From assembly GCF_018310345.1 (NCBI RefSeq), contig NZ_JAGXBY010000002.1, positions 310,001-374,000 on the forward strand: a stretch of DNA of 64,000 nucleotides, in the 5' to 3' direction. Shown here one piece after another: positions 56,119 through 64,000 of this stretch. The position numbers and the translations under genes were made by a program. Numbering within the stretch: position 1 is the first letter of the stretch; each line of letters begins with the position of its first letter. The notes beneath the pieces were generated by a model. The model made no database searches and had not been told where the DNA came from. It saw nothing but the letters and a program-made list of their open reading frames with translations. Origin of the DNA: Ornithinibacillus massiliensis. Its GTDB lineage: Bacteria > Bacillota > Bacilli > Bacillales > Amphibacillaceae.

Positions 56119-56148
56119 ACGGGAAGTAATCGTATCAATAAAATTGTA

Positions 56149-56182
56149 ATGAAGGAGAGCGAATACCGCTCTCCTTCATTAA
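56149..56182. terminator. bidirectional hairpin between ypgQ and the NlpC gene
   Basis: GAAGGAGAGC / GCTCTCCTTC stem with loop GAATACC between convergent genes. T-runs are short on both sides. Confidence 0.7.
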
Positions 56183-56185
56183 TGC

Positions 56186-57196
56186 TTAGCCATCAATCCG
56201 CTTCGCACCTAAGTATCGGGTTTGCCAATAGGATTCGTCCATATTACTCACTTCCACACCTTCTAAACTGGCATGGATAAATTGATTATTCCCTATATAA
56301 ATTCCAGCATGAGACGGGCCTGGTTTATATGTCTCAAAGAAAACGATATCTCCAACTGATAGTGAATTTACCGGAGTGGCAAAGTTCCAAATGTCACTTA
56401 CTGTTCTCGGAATAGTGACACCATTTACGCTATAAATATATTGTAAAAAGCCACTACAATCAAACCCACCAGGTGAACTACCACCCCAAACATAAGGAGT
56501 TCCGATATGATCCTGAGCCGCTTGGATTATACTAGTATAATTTGCTGGCGCTGTAACATTTTTTACCTTTGTGTTGGACTTTGTTTCTGCTTCTGTACTA
56601 GAATTGCTAATTGTTGCTTGTTGTCTTTCTTGGTTATACATTGTTTGAAGGGATTCTTGCGGTGCTTCATCAAGAAAATCAATATCATGTTTTTCTTCTG
56701 CAATTTCGATAGCCTGTTTAGTTAACGGGCCATACATTCCATCAATTTCACCTTCATAATAACCGAAGTACTGTAAGGATTCCTGAATAATTTTAACATC
56801 CTCACTGTGAAGACCTGGGTATACTTTATCTGATAATTTTTCTAGCCTTTTAATATGTCGTTCAATATCTACTTCAATAAGCGCAATAATCGTTTCCTTA
56901 TCTGCTTGACCGGTAATCGTAATATTGTGATCCCGTTGAAATTTTTTAATAGCATGCTCGGTTAGAATGCCTAAATCTCCATCAACTTTATCGTCATAAT
57001 ACGATAGCTCATTTAATTTATACTGTAAAATACGAACTGCTTCTCCGTGATCACCATATTCTAATTGATTCGCTTCTAATAATGTTTTATTTCCAATAAT
57101 AGGATAGGCTCCTGCGTAAAGGGCAAATGGTTGACTCAGAACAAAGCTGTATAACAATGTATTCTTGGCTAAATTTTCAACCGTACCATTTAACAT
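56186..57196 (-). CDS. NlpC/P60 peptidoglycan hydrolase with two binding domains
   Basis: 336 residues. A hydrophobic N-terminal part (about 10-30) is an atypical signal or anchor. Two peptidoglycan-binding type 1 domains follow (about 45-105, with VRILQYKLNELSYYDDKVDGDLG, and 120-185, with VKIIQESLQYFGYYEGEIDGMYG). After a linker comes the NlpC/P60 domain: catalytic Cys in GGFDCSGFLQ near 245, His in SHAGIYIGN and the third polar residue in FIHAS. It probably cuts D-gamma-Glu-diaminopimelate bonds in wall peptides. AAAGGGGTATTAACGC precedes the ATG. Confidence 0.88.
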   Translation of the reverse strand: MLNGTVENLAKNTLLYSFVLSQPFALYAGAYPIIGNKTLLEANQLEYGDHGEAVRILQYKLNELSYYDDKVDGDLGILTEHAIKKFQRDHNITITGQADKETIIALIEVDIERHIKRLEKLSDKVYPGLHSEDVKIIQESLQYFGYYEGEIDGMYGPLTKQAIEIAEEKHDIDFLDEAPQESLQTMYNQERQQATISNSSTEAETKSNTKVKNVTAPANYTSIIQAAQDHIGTPYVWGGSSPGGFDCSGFLQYIYSVNGVTIPRTVSDIWNFATPVNSLSVGDIVFFETYKPGPSHAGIYIGNNQFIHASLEGVEVSNMDESYWQTRYLGAKRIDG

Positions 57197-57331
57197 GCGT
57201 TAATACCCCTTTCGATTGGACTCTTGTTAACTAGTTTTATTGCAAATATATAGAAAATATGAATTACGATTATGTTACAAGATTATTATGGTACAATATA
57301 AAAAAATGAAGAAGATATGGGGGAGCTCGTA

Positions 57332-58288
57332 ATGATAACAGGAGAACAAGCTTATCTAGACTTATGTCAGCATATATTAACTAATGGTACAAAACGAGAT
57401 GACCGAACCAATACTGGTACATATTCCGTATTTGGTCACCAAATGCGATTTGATTTACAAGAAGGTTTTCCACTACTAACGACGAAAAGAGTTCCGTTTC
57501 GTTTAGTTGCAAGTGAATTATTATGGTTTATTAAAGGGGATACTAATATCCGTTATTTATTAGAAAATAATAACAACATCTGGAATGAATGGGCTTTTAA
57601 AAAATGGGTAGAAAGTGATGAGTATATTGGCCCTGATATGACCGATTTTGGGAATCGCAGTCAGGTAGATCCTGCATTCAATGAAGTTTATGAAGAACAA
57701 ATGGATTATTTTAAGCAAAAAGTATTAGAAGATGACCAATTCGCAGAAAAATATGGTGACCTTGGTTCTGTATACGGAAAGCAATGGAGAGCTTGGAAAA
57801 CATCACAAAATGAAACGATTGATCAGCTACAAGAGGTAATTGAAGCCATTCGTACGAATCCAAATTCTCGTAGACATATGGTATCTGCTTGGAATCCGGA
57901 AGAGGTTCCAAATATGGCATTACCGCCTTGTCATACGCTATTTCAATTCTATGTAGCGGATGGTAAGCTATCTTGTCAACTCTACCAACGCAGTGCAGAT
58001 GTATTTTTAGGAGTGCCGTTTAATATCGCTAGTTATGCATTATTAACCCATCTTATTGCACATGAAACAGGTCTTGAAGTTGGGGAGTTTGTCCATACAC
58101 TGGGAGATGCTCATATTTATGGGAATCATGTAGAACAAGTAAAACTACAATTAACTCGAGAGATGAAAGCAATGCCAAAGCTTAGATTGAACCAAGAAAA
58201 AGCGTCAATCTTTGATTTCGAACTTAGCGATTTTGAAATAATTGGCTATGACCCACATCCTACCATTAAAGCGCCTATTGCGGTGTAA
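57332..58288 (+). CDS. thyA: thymidylate synthase (long ThyA type)
   Basis: Makes dTMP from dUMP with methylenetetrahydrofolate. It has 318 residues, about 50 more than the E. coli type; the extra segment near 85-140 ([19 protein letters not shown] onwards) is that of the Lactobacillus casei type. The catalytic Cys is in [12 protein letters not shown] and [10 protein letters not shown] supplies phosphate-binding Arg. GGGGGAG precedes this ATG; an in-frame ATG five codons upstream includes that site. dfrA follows at once and regenerates its cofactor. Confidence 0.96.
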   Translation: MITGEQAYLDLCQHILTNGTKRDDRTNTGTYSVFGHQMRFDLQEGFPLLTTKRVPFRLVASELLWFIKGDTNIRYLLENNNNIWNEWAFKKWVESDEYIGPDMTDFGNRSQVDPAFNEVYEEQMDYFKQKVLEDDQFAEKYGDLGSVYGKQWRAWKTSQNETIDQLQEVIEAIRTNPNSRRHMVSAWNPEEVPNMALPPCHTLFQFYVADGKLSCQLYQRSADVFLGVPFNIASYALLTHLIAHETGLEVGEFVHTLGDAHIYGNHVEQVKLQLTREMKAMPKLRLNQEKASIFDFELSDFEIIGYDPHPTIKAPIAV

Positions 58289-58300
58289 GGAGGAATTTAC

Positions 58301-58792
58301 TTGTTATCACTATTATTTGCAATGGACCGTAATCGTGTCATTGGTTCCAATAATGATTTACCTTGGCATCTACCGAATGATTTGAAATTTTTCAAGGAAA
58401 CAACGACGGGCCATACGATTATCATGGGAAGAAAGACGTTCGATTCGATTGGACGAGCACTACCGAACCGGAGAAATATTGTGTTAAGCAGAAACAATAT
58501 AACACTTCCTGAAGGTGTAGAATTAATTCACGATATGGACACGATTATCGAAATGAAGGAACAGGATCCTAATGAAGAGTTATTTGTCATTGGTGGCGGT
58601 GCTTTATTTAAAGACATCCTTCCATATGCAGACCGTATGTATGTGACTTTAATTGATGAGGAATTTGAAGGAGATGTTTATTTTCCGACCTTTTCATCTG
58701 ATATGTGGAGAGAAACCTCTACTGTTAAAGGGATAAAGGATGAGAAGAATCCGTATGATTATTACTTTATTCAGTATGATCGAATCCGTTAA
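58301..58792 (+). CDS. dfrA: dihydrofolate reductase
   Basis: Reduces dihydrofolate, the product of the ThyA reaction, with NADPH. 163 residues. The core patterns AMDRNRVIGSNNDLPWHLPNDLKFFKE and MGRKTFDSIGR, VIGGGALFKDIL are complete, and the active-site acidic residue is the Asp of PNDLKFF. The start is TTG six bases after AAGGAGGA. It lies 12 bases after thyA and ends the operon. Confidence 0.96.
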   Translation: MLSLLFAMDRNRVIGSNNDLPWHLPNDLKFFKETTTGHTIIMGRKTFDSIGRALPNRRNIVLSRNNITLPEGVELIHDMDTIIEMKEQDPNEELFVIGGGALFKDILPYADRMYVTLIDEEFEGDVYFPTFSSDMWRETSTVKGIKDEKNPYDYYFIQYDRIR

Positions 58793-58833
58793 TTTGCTTG
58801 GTGGTTGTTTATTCTACTGTTAACTGATAAAAT

Positions 58834-58869
58834 AAAGGTGGTTATAATGATGTAACCATCTTTGTTTTA
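58834..58869 (+). terminator. terminator after thyA-dfrA
   Basis: AAAGGTGGTTA / TAACCATCTTT stem followed by GTTTTAT. Confidence 0.75.
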
Positions 58870-58960
58870 TGAACGTTTTGTGAGCGTTTCTTTTGATACA
58901 TATATTTTGTAAGTGTTTTAAACTATAATGAAACTAATTTTGATAGAAGAAGGTGTCAAT

Positions 58961-59164
58961 ATGGGTCCTATTGGAATTCCAGGTTTAATTTTAATCCTAA
59001 TCATTGCTTTAGTTATTTTTGGTCCAAAAAAACTACCTGAAATCGGAAAGGCCGCTGGTCAAACGTTAAAGGAGTTCAAGAAATCTGCAAAGGATTTAAC
59101 GGAAGATGTAACGGAAGAAATTAAGGATGCAAAAGATCTTACGCAAGGTAAGGATAATAAATAA
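58961..59164 (+). CDS. tatA: Sec-independent translocase TatA (copy 1)
   Basis: 67 residues: one membrane helix (about 6-22, [17 protein letters not shown]), the hinge [14 protein letters not shown] and an amphipathic helix, then a charged tail. This is the TatA/E type, the pore-forming component for folded twin-arginine proteins. The ATG follows GAAGGTG; an upstream ATG in frame is not near a ribosome site. A second tatA follows after 20 bases. Confidence 0.92.
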   Translation: MGPIGIPGLILILIIALVIFGPKKLPEIGKAAGQTLKEFKKSAKDLTEDVTEEIKDAKDLTQGKDNK

Positions 59165-59184
59165 ATTACTTGGAGTGAACAGCA

Positions 59185-59388
59185 ATGAGTGGTATCGGTG
59201 TACCTGGTTTAATATTAATTCTTATTGTTGCATTAGTCATCTTTGGTCCGTCGAAACTACCTGAAATCGGAAAGGCTTTTGGTAGTTCATTACGCGAGTT
59301 TCGCAATGCTGCAAAGGACATTGTTTCAGAGGATAACAAGCAAGAAAAGCCGGTTAACGAAGTAAATACAACGATTAAAAATGACTAA
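59185..59388 (+). CDS. tatA: Sec-independent translocase TatA (copy 2)
   Basis: 67 residues with the same plan as its neighbour ([40 protein letters not shown]) but a different tail. The two copies share most of the first 45 residues, so they arose by tandem duplication. One may take a TatB-like role, which Bacilli otherwise lack; that is a guess. Its own terminator follows before tatC. Confidence 0.92.
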   Translation: MSGIGVPGLILILIVALVIFGPSKLPEIGKAFGSSLREFRNAAKDIVSEDNKQEKPVNEVNTTIKND

Positions 59389-59390
59389 CT

Positions 59391-59426
59391 AAAGGTGTAA
59401 GGTGGATAACCTTGCATCTTCTTTTC
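59391..59426 (+). terminator. terminator between tatA and tatC
   Basis: AAGGTGTAAGG / CCTTGCATCTT stem with wobble pairs followed by CTTTTCT. Partial read-through to tatC is possible. Confidence 0.6.
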
Positions 59427-59552
59427 TGTTGTGATCTCTTTCTTGCCAGATCATGGTGAGGATTCCTAGTATACCGTATATAGACAAGCTTTTATAACAA
59501 GTATTAGTATAATGAAATTTGATACAGCATTTGAACTCTTGGGGTGTTTTGT

Positions 59553-60296
59553 ATGGCGCGTAAGAATAAAGAGAAAGAAATGAATTTTACTGGTCATCTA
59601 GCGGAGCTTAGAAATAGGTTAGTGGTAACTGCTCTCTTCTTTGTTGCGTTTTTTATTATAGGTTTTGTATATGTTAGAGATATTTATGGATTTTTTGAGA
59701 GTCATATTGACTTTAAACTAGCAGTAATTGGTTTAGGAGAAGTGTTTTGGGTGCAATTTACTATGGCTGGAATCGTTGCATTAGCTGCTACTCTTCCAAT
59801 ATTAGCTTTGCAGATTTGGTTGTTTATTAAGCCAGGGCTTACGCCTAAAGAAAGAAGAGCATCCTTAGCGTATATCCCGGTCATTTTCCTGCTGTTTGTT
59901 GGTGGACTAGTTGTTGGTTATATCATGTTTATCAATTTAATATTACCATTCTTATTATCACTAAATGATGGTATGTTTAATGAAATGTTTACGGTAGAAA
60001 AGTATTTTAAGTTCGTCTTTCGCATTACTTTACCATTTGCTATTATTTTTGAAATACCAATTATTGCGATGTTTTTAACTAGTATTGGCATTTTATCGCC
60101 AAACGCGATGCGAAAAATGAGAAAATATGCTTATTTTATTTTGATTATCGTTGCTGCGATGGTTACACCACCAGACTTTATTTTACCATTAATCGTTGCA
60201 ATTCCGTTCTTTCTATTATATGAAATCAGTATTTACCTTTCTACTACGGTATATAGAAAGAAAGAGAAGAAGCATCGTGAATTTATGGAAGGCTAA
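59553..60296 (+). CDS. tatC: Sec-independent translocase TatC
   Basis: The twin-arginine signal receptor, 247 residues with six helices. The N-terminal MNFTGHLAELRNRL and the loop FIKPGLTPKERR match the family; VEKYFKFVFRITLPFAIIFEIP is also characteristic. The ATG before ARKNKEK is chosen; the ribosome site TTGGGGTG lies about nine bases upstream. The Tat substrate QcrA is encoded in the same window. Confidence 0.95.
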   Translation: MARKNKEKEMNFTGHLAELRNRLVVTALFFVAFFIIGFVYVRDIYGFFESHIDFKLAVIGLGEVFWVQFTMAGIVALAATLPILALQIWLFIKPGLTPKERRASLAYIPVIFLLFVGGLVVGYIMFINLILPFLLSLNDGMFNEMFTVEKYFKFVFRITLPFAIIFEIPIIAMFLTSIGILSPNAMRKMRKYAYFILIIVAAMVTPPDFILPLIVAIPFFLLYEISIYLSTTVYRKKEKKHREFMEG

Positions 60297-60319
60297 TTTA
60301 TATTTTTGAGGTGTTTTAT

Positions 60320-60541
60320 ATGCGCTCGTTCTATCATTTTATGATGAGCTATCGTGGAAAAAAGAAGCCAGATGAGGAAAGTAAACTGGCAGATTGGATG
60401 TTTCAGGATCATAATTTTCCGAGGCACTCTGATAACTATGACGAAATTAGCGAGTATTTAGAATGGAATAGTCCATTCACCAATGCGATATCTGTATTTG
60501 ACTCGCTGTGGGAAATATATGTAATAAAAGAAAAAGATTAA
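60320..60541 (+). CDS. YozE family (SAM-like) protein
   Basis: A 73-residue protein with the YozE pattern: SFYHFMMSYRGKKKPDEESKLADWMFQDHNFPRHSDNYDEISEYLE followed by FDSLWEIY. GAGGTG precedes the ATG. It follows tatC by 23 bases and ends at a terminator. The fold resembles a sterile-alpha-motif domain; its function is unknown. Confidence 0.85.
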   Translation: MRSFYHFMMSYRGKKKPDEESKLADWMFQDHNFPRHSDNYDEISEYLEWNSPFTNAISVFDSLWEIYVIKEKD

Positions 60542-60545
60542 ACTA

Positions 60546-60568
60546 GGGTCTGTCGATTAGACAGACCC
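60546..60568. terminator. bidirectional hairpin between yozE-like and yolD-like genes
   Basis: Perfect nine-pair stem GGGTCTGTC / GACAGACCC with loop GATTA, located between convergent genes. T-runs are weak. Confidence 0.7.
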
Positions 60569-60572
60569 ATTA

Positions 60573-60896
60573 CTATGATTGAATACGATATATATCGTTA
60601 AATGGAATAGCTAGTATTTCTTCGTTTAGATTCTTCAAGAGAACCTTTTGCTTTAGTTGATCGAACTTTTGAATCGTCCCACTAATCGCTAACATTTTCC
60701 CGCTTTGGTAATACGTTAATGTAATAAGCTGATTGTCCTGATACGCCTCGATAATTTGATTGTTTATTAGCTCAAGCTCCTGCTCATCTAGCAGAGGCCG
60801 TTGGATACGTTTATCCTCACTCCATATAGATTTTAGGAGTTCTACATGCTCAGGGAGCATTAATGAAGTCCATTTGATGGATCCTCTATCATTCAC
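60573..60896 (-). CDS. YolD-like protein
   Basis: A 107-residue protein: DRGSIKWTSLMLPEHVELLKSIW at the start and ITLTYYQSGKMLAISGTIQKFDQLKQKV in the second half fit the YolD-like family, often encoded next to Y-family polymerases and SOS-controlled. Here no polymerase gene is adjacent. The start is GTG eight bases after AGGTG. Its promoter carries a LexA-type box between -35 and -10. Confidence 0.85.
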   Translation of the reverse strand: MNDRGSIKWTSLMLPEHVELLKSIWSEDKRIQRPLLDEQELELINNQIIEAYQDNQLITLTYYQSGKMLAISGTIQKFDQLKQKVLLKNLNEEILAIPFNDIYRIQS

Positions 60897-60916
60897 GATT
60901 TTATCACCTCATCCTT

Positions 60917-60946
60917 ATTATATACGAACATTTGTTTGTTTATCAA
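60917..60946 (-). promoter_or_regulatory. promoter of the yolD-like gene
   Basis: On the minus strand TTGATA, 18-base spacer, TATAAT. The LexA-type box lies within the spacer. Confidence 0.65.
60925..60938. promoter_or_regulatory. LexA (SOS) box shared by yolD-like and sbcDC
   Basis: CGAACATTTGTTTG fits the Bacillus LexA consensus CGAACRNRYGTTYG except at one central position. It lies between the -35 and -10 of the minus-strand promoter and overlaps the -35 of the plus-strand promoter. Confidence 0.6.
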
Positions 60947-60960
60947 GAAAGCAATATACT
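60932..60960 (+). promoter_or_regulatory. promoter of sbcDC
   Basis: TTGTTT, 17-base spacer, TATACT; the leader would be about 50 bases. The -35 overlaps the LexA-type box. Confidence 0.5.
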
Positions 60961-61015
60961 GTAGAGTAACGAAACATGATAAAATAGAAGAAGAAATCAC
61001 AAGGGGGAAAGTAGT

Positions 61016-62167
61016 ATGAAAATAGTACACACCGCTGATTGGCATCTTGGAAAGATTGTGAATAGCGTTCATATGACAGAGGAACAAGCGTATATTCTTG
61101 ATCAGTTAGTAGACATCATTCGAACAGAGAACCCGGATGTGTTAGTAATTGCAGGCGATTTGTATGATAGAGCTATTCCACCAAAGGAAGCTGTAGATTT
61201 ATTAAATCGCGTATTAACAACCCTTGTAACAGACATAAAGATCCCAGTATTAGCGATTTCTGGTAATCATGATAGTCCAGAACGTTTAGAATTTGGCACG
61301 GAATTATTCCGCTCACAAGGGCTTTATATTGAAACCAGGCTAAGTAGAAGTCTTGAGCCTGTTGTTATAGAAGACGAGCATGGTCCTGTTTACTTTCATT
61401 TAGTTCCATACATTGAGCCTGCCGAGGCTAGGGAACTATTTAACGATGATACGATTCATTCCCATCAAACAGCAATGGAAGCCGTAACGAACTATATTAG
61501 AGAGCATCATGACATGAAGGAACGTCACCTATTTGTAGGACATGCTTTTGTAGCTGGGGGAATGGAGTCTGAATCAGAGGAGCGATTATCGATGATTGGT
61601 GGAACTCCATATGTTGATGCGAATTTGTTTCAAGACTTTGTTTATGTTGCGTTAGGACATTTGCATCAACCACAGCGTATTAAGCGAGATGAGGTAAGGT
61701 ATAGTGGTTCGATTTTAAAATACTCCTTTTCTGAAGCTACTCATAAGAAGTCTGTCACCATTATTGAACTAGACGCTGATGGAACGTGTGAGTTAAAAGC
61801 TATTCCGTTAGTACCGAAGCATGATATGCGTATTGTGGAAGGATATTTTGAGGATCTTCTTACCAATCCACTAGAAAACAATGAGGATTACTTGCACATC
61901 CGCCTTCTCGACAAGGGACAGATAATGGATCCGATGTACAAGCTAAGGAAAGTGTATCCGAATATTTTACGATTAGAGCGGATTGGATTTTCTACAACCA
62001 AGAGCTTACTAGATTTACAACAAATTCGCCAAAAGCAAACACAATCTCATACAGAGCTATTTGCTTCCTTTTATGAAGAGATTACTGGTGAAGCGATCGA
62101 TGAGAAACGAATGGCGTATATCGAAAGTACGATTTCGACTGTAATGGCAAAGGAAAGAGGGGAATAA
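61016..62167 (+). CDS. sbcD: exonuclease SbcD (Mre11-type nuclease)
   Basis: The nuclease subunit of SbcCD, which opens hairpins and protein-blocked DNA ends. The manganese-binding phosphoesterase motifs are in order: DWHLGK (residues 8-13), GDLYDR (near 48), GNHDSPE (near 84) and GHLHQP (near 214). It has 383 residues. GGGGGAAAG precedes the ATG. sbcC begins one base after its stop. Confidence 0.96.
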   Translation: MKIVHTADWHLGKIVNSVHMTEEQAYILDQLVDIIRTENPDVLVIAGDLYDRAIPPKEAVDLLNRVLTTLVTDIKIPVLAISGNHDSPERLEFGTELFRSQGLYIETRLSRSLEPVVIEDEHGPVYFHLVPYIEPAEARELFNDDTIHSHQTAMEAVTNYIREHHDMKERHLFVGHAFVAGGMESESEERLSMIGGTPYVDANLFQDFVYVALGHLHQPQRIKRDEVRYSGSILKYSFSEATHKKSVTIIELDADGTCELKAIPLVPKHDMRIVEGYFEDLLTNPLENNEDYLHIRLLDKGQIMDPMYKLRKVYPNILRLERIGFSTTKSLLDLQQIRQKQTQSHTELFASFYEEITGEAIDEKRMAYIESTISTVMAKERGE

Positions 62168-62168
62168 A

Positions 62169-64000
62169 ATGCGTGCAATCAAGCTAAGTGTGACTGCTTT
62201 CGGTCCCTATTTAGAAAAGCAAGTTATTGACTTTGAGTTGTTAGGTGATGAATCTATTTTTCTAATAACTGGCCCCACTGGTGCTGGAAAGACAACTGTG
62301 TTTGATGCGATTTGTTATGCTTTATATGGGAGAGCAAGTGGCTCTGATCGTGACCAAGACTCGCTACGCAGCCATTTTGCAGCAATAGATGAGCCTACTG
62401 AAGTAGTATTCCAATTTGCCCTAAATAACCGCGTGTATGAGATTATACGTAATCCTAAGCAACAAAAGAAAAAAGAACGTGGCGATGGTTACACCGAAGA
62501 GCCAGCTAAGGCAATCCTGTATGAGATTGTCAATGGAGAAAAACAATTGCTATCCTCTCGTATTAAGGATGTCAATGAAACAATTGAAGAGAAGCTTGGA
62601 TTTGATTATGAGCAATTTCGTAAAATGGTACTAATTCCTCAAGGAGAATTTCGTAAGCTCATCTCAGAAAATAGTAGAGAACGTGAAGCCATTCTTCAGA
62701 AGATATTCCGTACCCATTTTTATGAAAAAATGACGGATGAATTAAAAATTCAAGCGAAAGAATTAGAAACTCAAATGAAAAAGCTAGAAGCGGATATGGA
62801 ATATGAACTATCTAAAATTGACTGGCAACATGTTGAAATAGAAGAGTCGGATACTAATGAGGTTAAACTAGATAAACTCCGTCTAGAAATTGAAGAAACA
62901 GAGAATAGAGCGACTGAGCAAAACGAAGCAATAGGGAAGCAGCGGGAAAAGTTAAAACTTGTAGAGGATAAGCTCAGAAAAGCGAGTATCATTGAAGAGA
63001 AGTTTAAGGAACAACAAGCCCTCTTAGTAGAACAGCATCGGCTTGATCAGCAGAAATCTTCAATGGCAGAACAGAAAGCAAGGCTTCACCTTGCTAGAAC
63101 CGCTCAGCAACTTGTCCCACTTGAAGAACAAGCCGCTTCACGACAGGTAGAGTGGCAAAGACAAGCTAAACGTCTACAGGAGCAAGAAGCCAATCTAGCT
63201 CAGCTAAATAAAGAGTATGAGAGCGTGAAACAGAAATATGAAGTGGCGATAAGTAAGGAATCGGAACGCGAAACATTAAAAGAAGAAATGAAACGTGGCA
63301 AAGAACAGCTGCAGCTTGTGAATACTTATCTTGAATTAACGAAGACAATGGATGAGCTGGAGCAGAAGAAAACCCAAGCCAATGATCAACTAACGCAAAC
63401 GCAAATGAACTTACAAAAATTAGAAGCTAAAATGAAAGAGTTAGAAACACAATTAGCAGAAGAGACGACATTAACTAAAGCGTATTATGAAACAAGAGAT
63501 GCGTTAATAGAACAAGAGGATAGGAAGAAAAAATTAACGGAATATCAAATAGAAAGTCACAAGCTAATTGGTTTAAGGCAACAATATGCAACCGCTAAGC
63601 GAAAATATCAAGAAAAACAAGAGCATATTAAGCATTTAAAGGACAAGTACGATAAGCTACTACTAGCTCAAAATGAGCAATTTGCTGGATGGCTTGCCCA
63701 TGAGTTAGTACCAGGTGAACCTTGTCCGGTTTGTGGGTCTACACATCATCCGAATAAAGCTGTACAAGATACATTCGAACATAACATGGAAGAACTAGAA
63801 GAATTAAAAGCATTAATCCAGAAGCAGGAGCTAGAGTTTGATGCTGTGCAACAGGATTTTGTTAACCATAAAACGAATGGGCAAACACAGCGTTCTTTCG
63901 TTGATAAGCTACAAGCTGAATTAGAAACGATTTTCCCTGGCTTCACGAATGAACAAGTTCAAACTGTGGAAGCCAATGTAACGAATGAGGTAGACAGTAT
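62169..64000 (+). CDS. sbcC: exonuclease SbcC (Rad50-type ATPase), N-terminal part
   Basis: The first 610 codons of the SMC-like partner of SbcD; the gene runs off the right edge. MRAIKLSVTAFGPY and the Walker A motif TGPTGAGKTT (near 36) are at the start, followed by LIPQGEFRKLI. A long coiled coil begins near residue 190. The zinc-hook CxxC is in EPCPVCGSTHHP near 520. AAAGAGGGG before the ATG is the ribosome site. Confidence 0.95.
   Translation, partial: MRAIKLSVTAFGPYLEKQVIDFELLGDESIFLITGPTGAGKTTVFDAICYALYGRASGSDRDQDSLRSHFAAIDEPTEVVFQFALNNRVYEIIRNPKQQKKKERGDGYTEEPAKAILYEIVNGEKQLLSSRIKDVNETIEEKLGFDYEQFRKMVLIPQGEFRKLISENSREREAILQKIFRTHFYEKMTDELKIQAKELETQMKKLEADMEYELSKIDWQHVEIEESDTNEVKLDKLRLEIEETENRATEQNEAIGKQREKLKLVEDKLRKASIIEEKFKEQQALLVEQHRLDQQKSSMAEQKARLHLARTAQQLVPLEEQAASRQVEWQRQAKRLQEQEANLAQLNKEYESVKQKYEVAISKESERETLKEEMKRGKEQLQLVNTYLELTKTMDELEQKKTQANDQLTQTQMNLQKLEAKMKELETQLAEETTLTKAYYETRDALIEQEDRKKKLTEYQIESHKLIGLRQQYATAKRKYQEKQEHIKHLKDKYDKLLLAQNEQFAGWLAHELVPGEPCPVCGSTHHPNKAVQDTFEHNMEELEELKALIQKQELEFDAVQQDFVNHKTNGQTQRSFVDKLQAELETIFPGFTNEQVQTVEANVTNEVDS

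Noticed and set aside
1..64000. tRNA or rRNA genes, CRISPR arrays, prophage or transposase genes
   Set aside because: None recognised on reading; rnpB is the only well-supported RNA gene.

Overview
The window is 64 kb of AT-rich chromosome from a spore-forming, low-GC Firmicute of the family Bacillaceae. The gene order is the Bacillus subtilis order from yphA/der through sbcDC, with characteristic losses. The spore genes (spoIVA, a SpoVIF-like protein, the YIEGIA pair, sspM), the bacillithiol gene bshA, the TRAP regulator mtrB, a class B RNase P RNA and a ba3-type oxidase fit a halotolerant/alkalitolerant relative such as the Oceanobacillus/Virgibacillus group. The genus is an inference. No tRNA, rRNA, CRISPR, prophage or transposase gene was seen.

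Layout. 0-7.3 kb: a sporulation and GTPase block (yphA end, YIEGIA protein and its capping subunit, der, gpsA, SpoVIF-like, yphE, yphF, spoIVA). 7.4-14.5 kb: hbs, mtrB, the menaquinone side-chain genes hepS-menG-hepT, ndk, cheR, aroF, aroB. 14.6-19.1 kb: ypiA, ypiB, ypiF and the cytochrome bc complex qcrABC. 19.2-30 kb: ypjA, a short YpjB-like membrane protein, a YugP-type peptidase, an inverted YitT gene, then ypjD-dapB-mgsA-bshA-cca-birA and dinG. 30-39.2 kb: ypmB, aspB, asnS, dnaD, nth, divergent ponA/recU, yppC. 39.2-43.7 kb: an accessory insertion holding a secreted beta-rich 131-residue protein, a large FtsX-type permease and its ATPase, followed by a 237-bp repeat element with terminal inverted repeats. 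43.7-49 kb: sspM, a small unknown gene, yppE, cdd, gpsB, rnpB, an RNA methyltransferase and an M32 carboxypeptidase. 49-53.5 kb: a ba3 oxidase operon with a tiny third subunit on the minus strand, a type III polyketide synthase with its methyltransferase partner, and a cold-shock gene. 53.8-60.5 kb: fhs, an HD hydrolase, an NlpC/P60 hydrolase, thyA-dfrA, tatA-tatA-tatC, a YozE-like gene. 60.5-64 kb: a YolD-like gene and sbcDC (sbcC runs off the end), divergent from a shared LexA-type box.

Compared with the remembered B. subtilis order, several genes are missing at their usual places: folE/mtrA (between hbs and mtrB), aroH and the trp-hisC-tyrA-aroE block (between aroB and ypiA), bshB1 (between mgsA and bshA), panBCD (between birA and dinG), ypmA and ypoC. 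TRAP is therefore present without its usual target operon next to it. The Rieske protein QcrA carries a twin-arginine signal and a Tat translocase is encoded 42 kb away in the same window.

The most interesting items are the secreted-protein/ABC module, the LexA-type box between yolD-like and sbcD, the palindromic repeat element, a candidate small RNA with its own terminator near 30 kb, the TRAP gene without a neighbouring trp operon, and the uncatalogued tiny genes (sspM, the 45-residue oxidase subunit). All calls come from reading the sequence; no database search was run.
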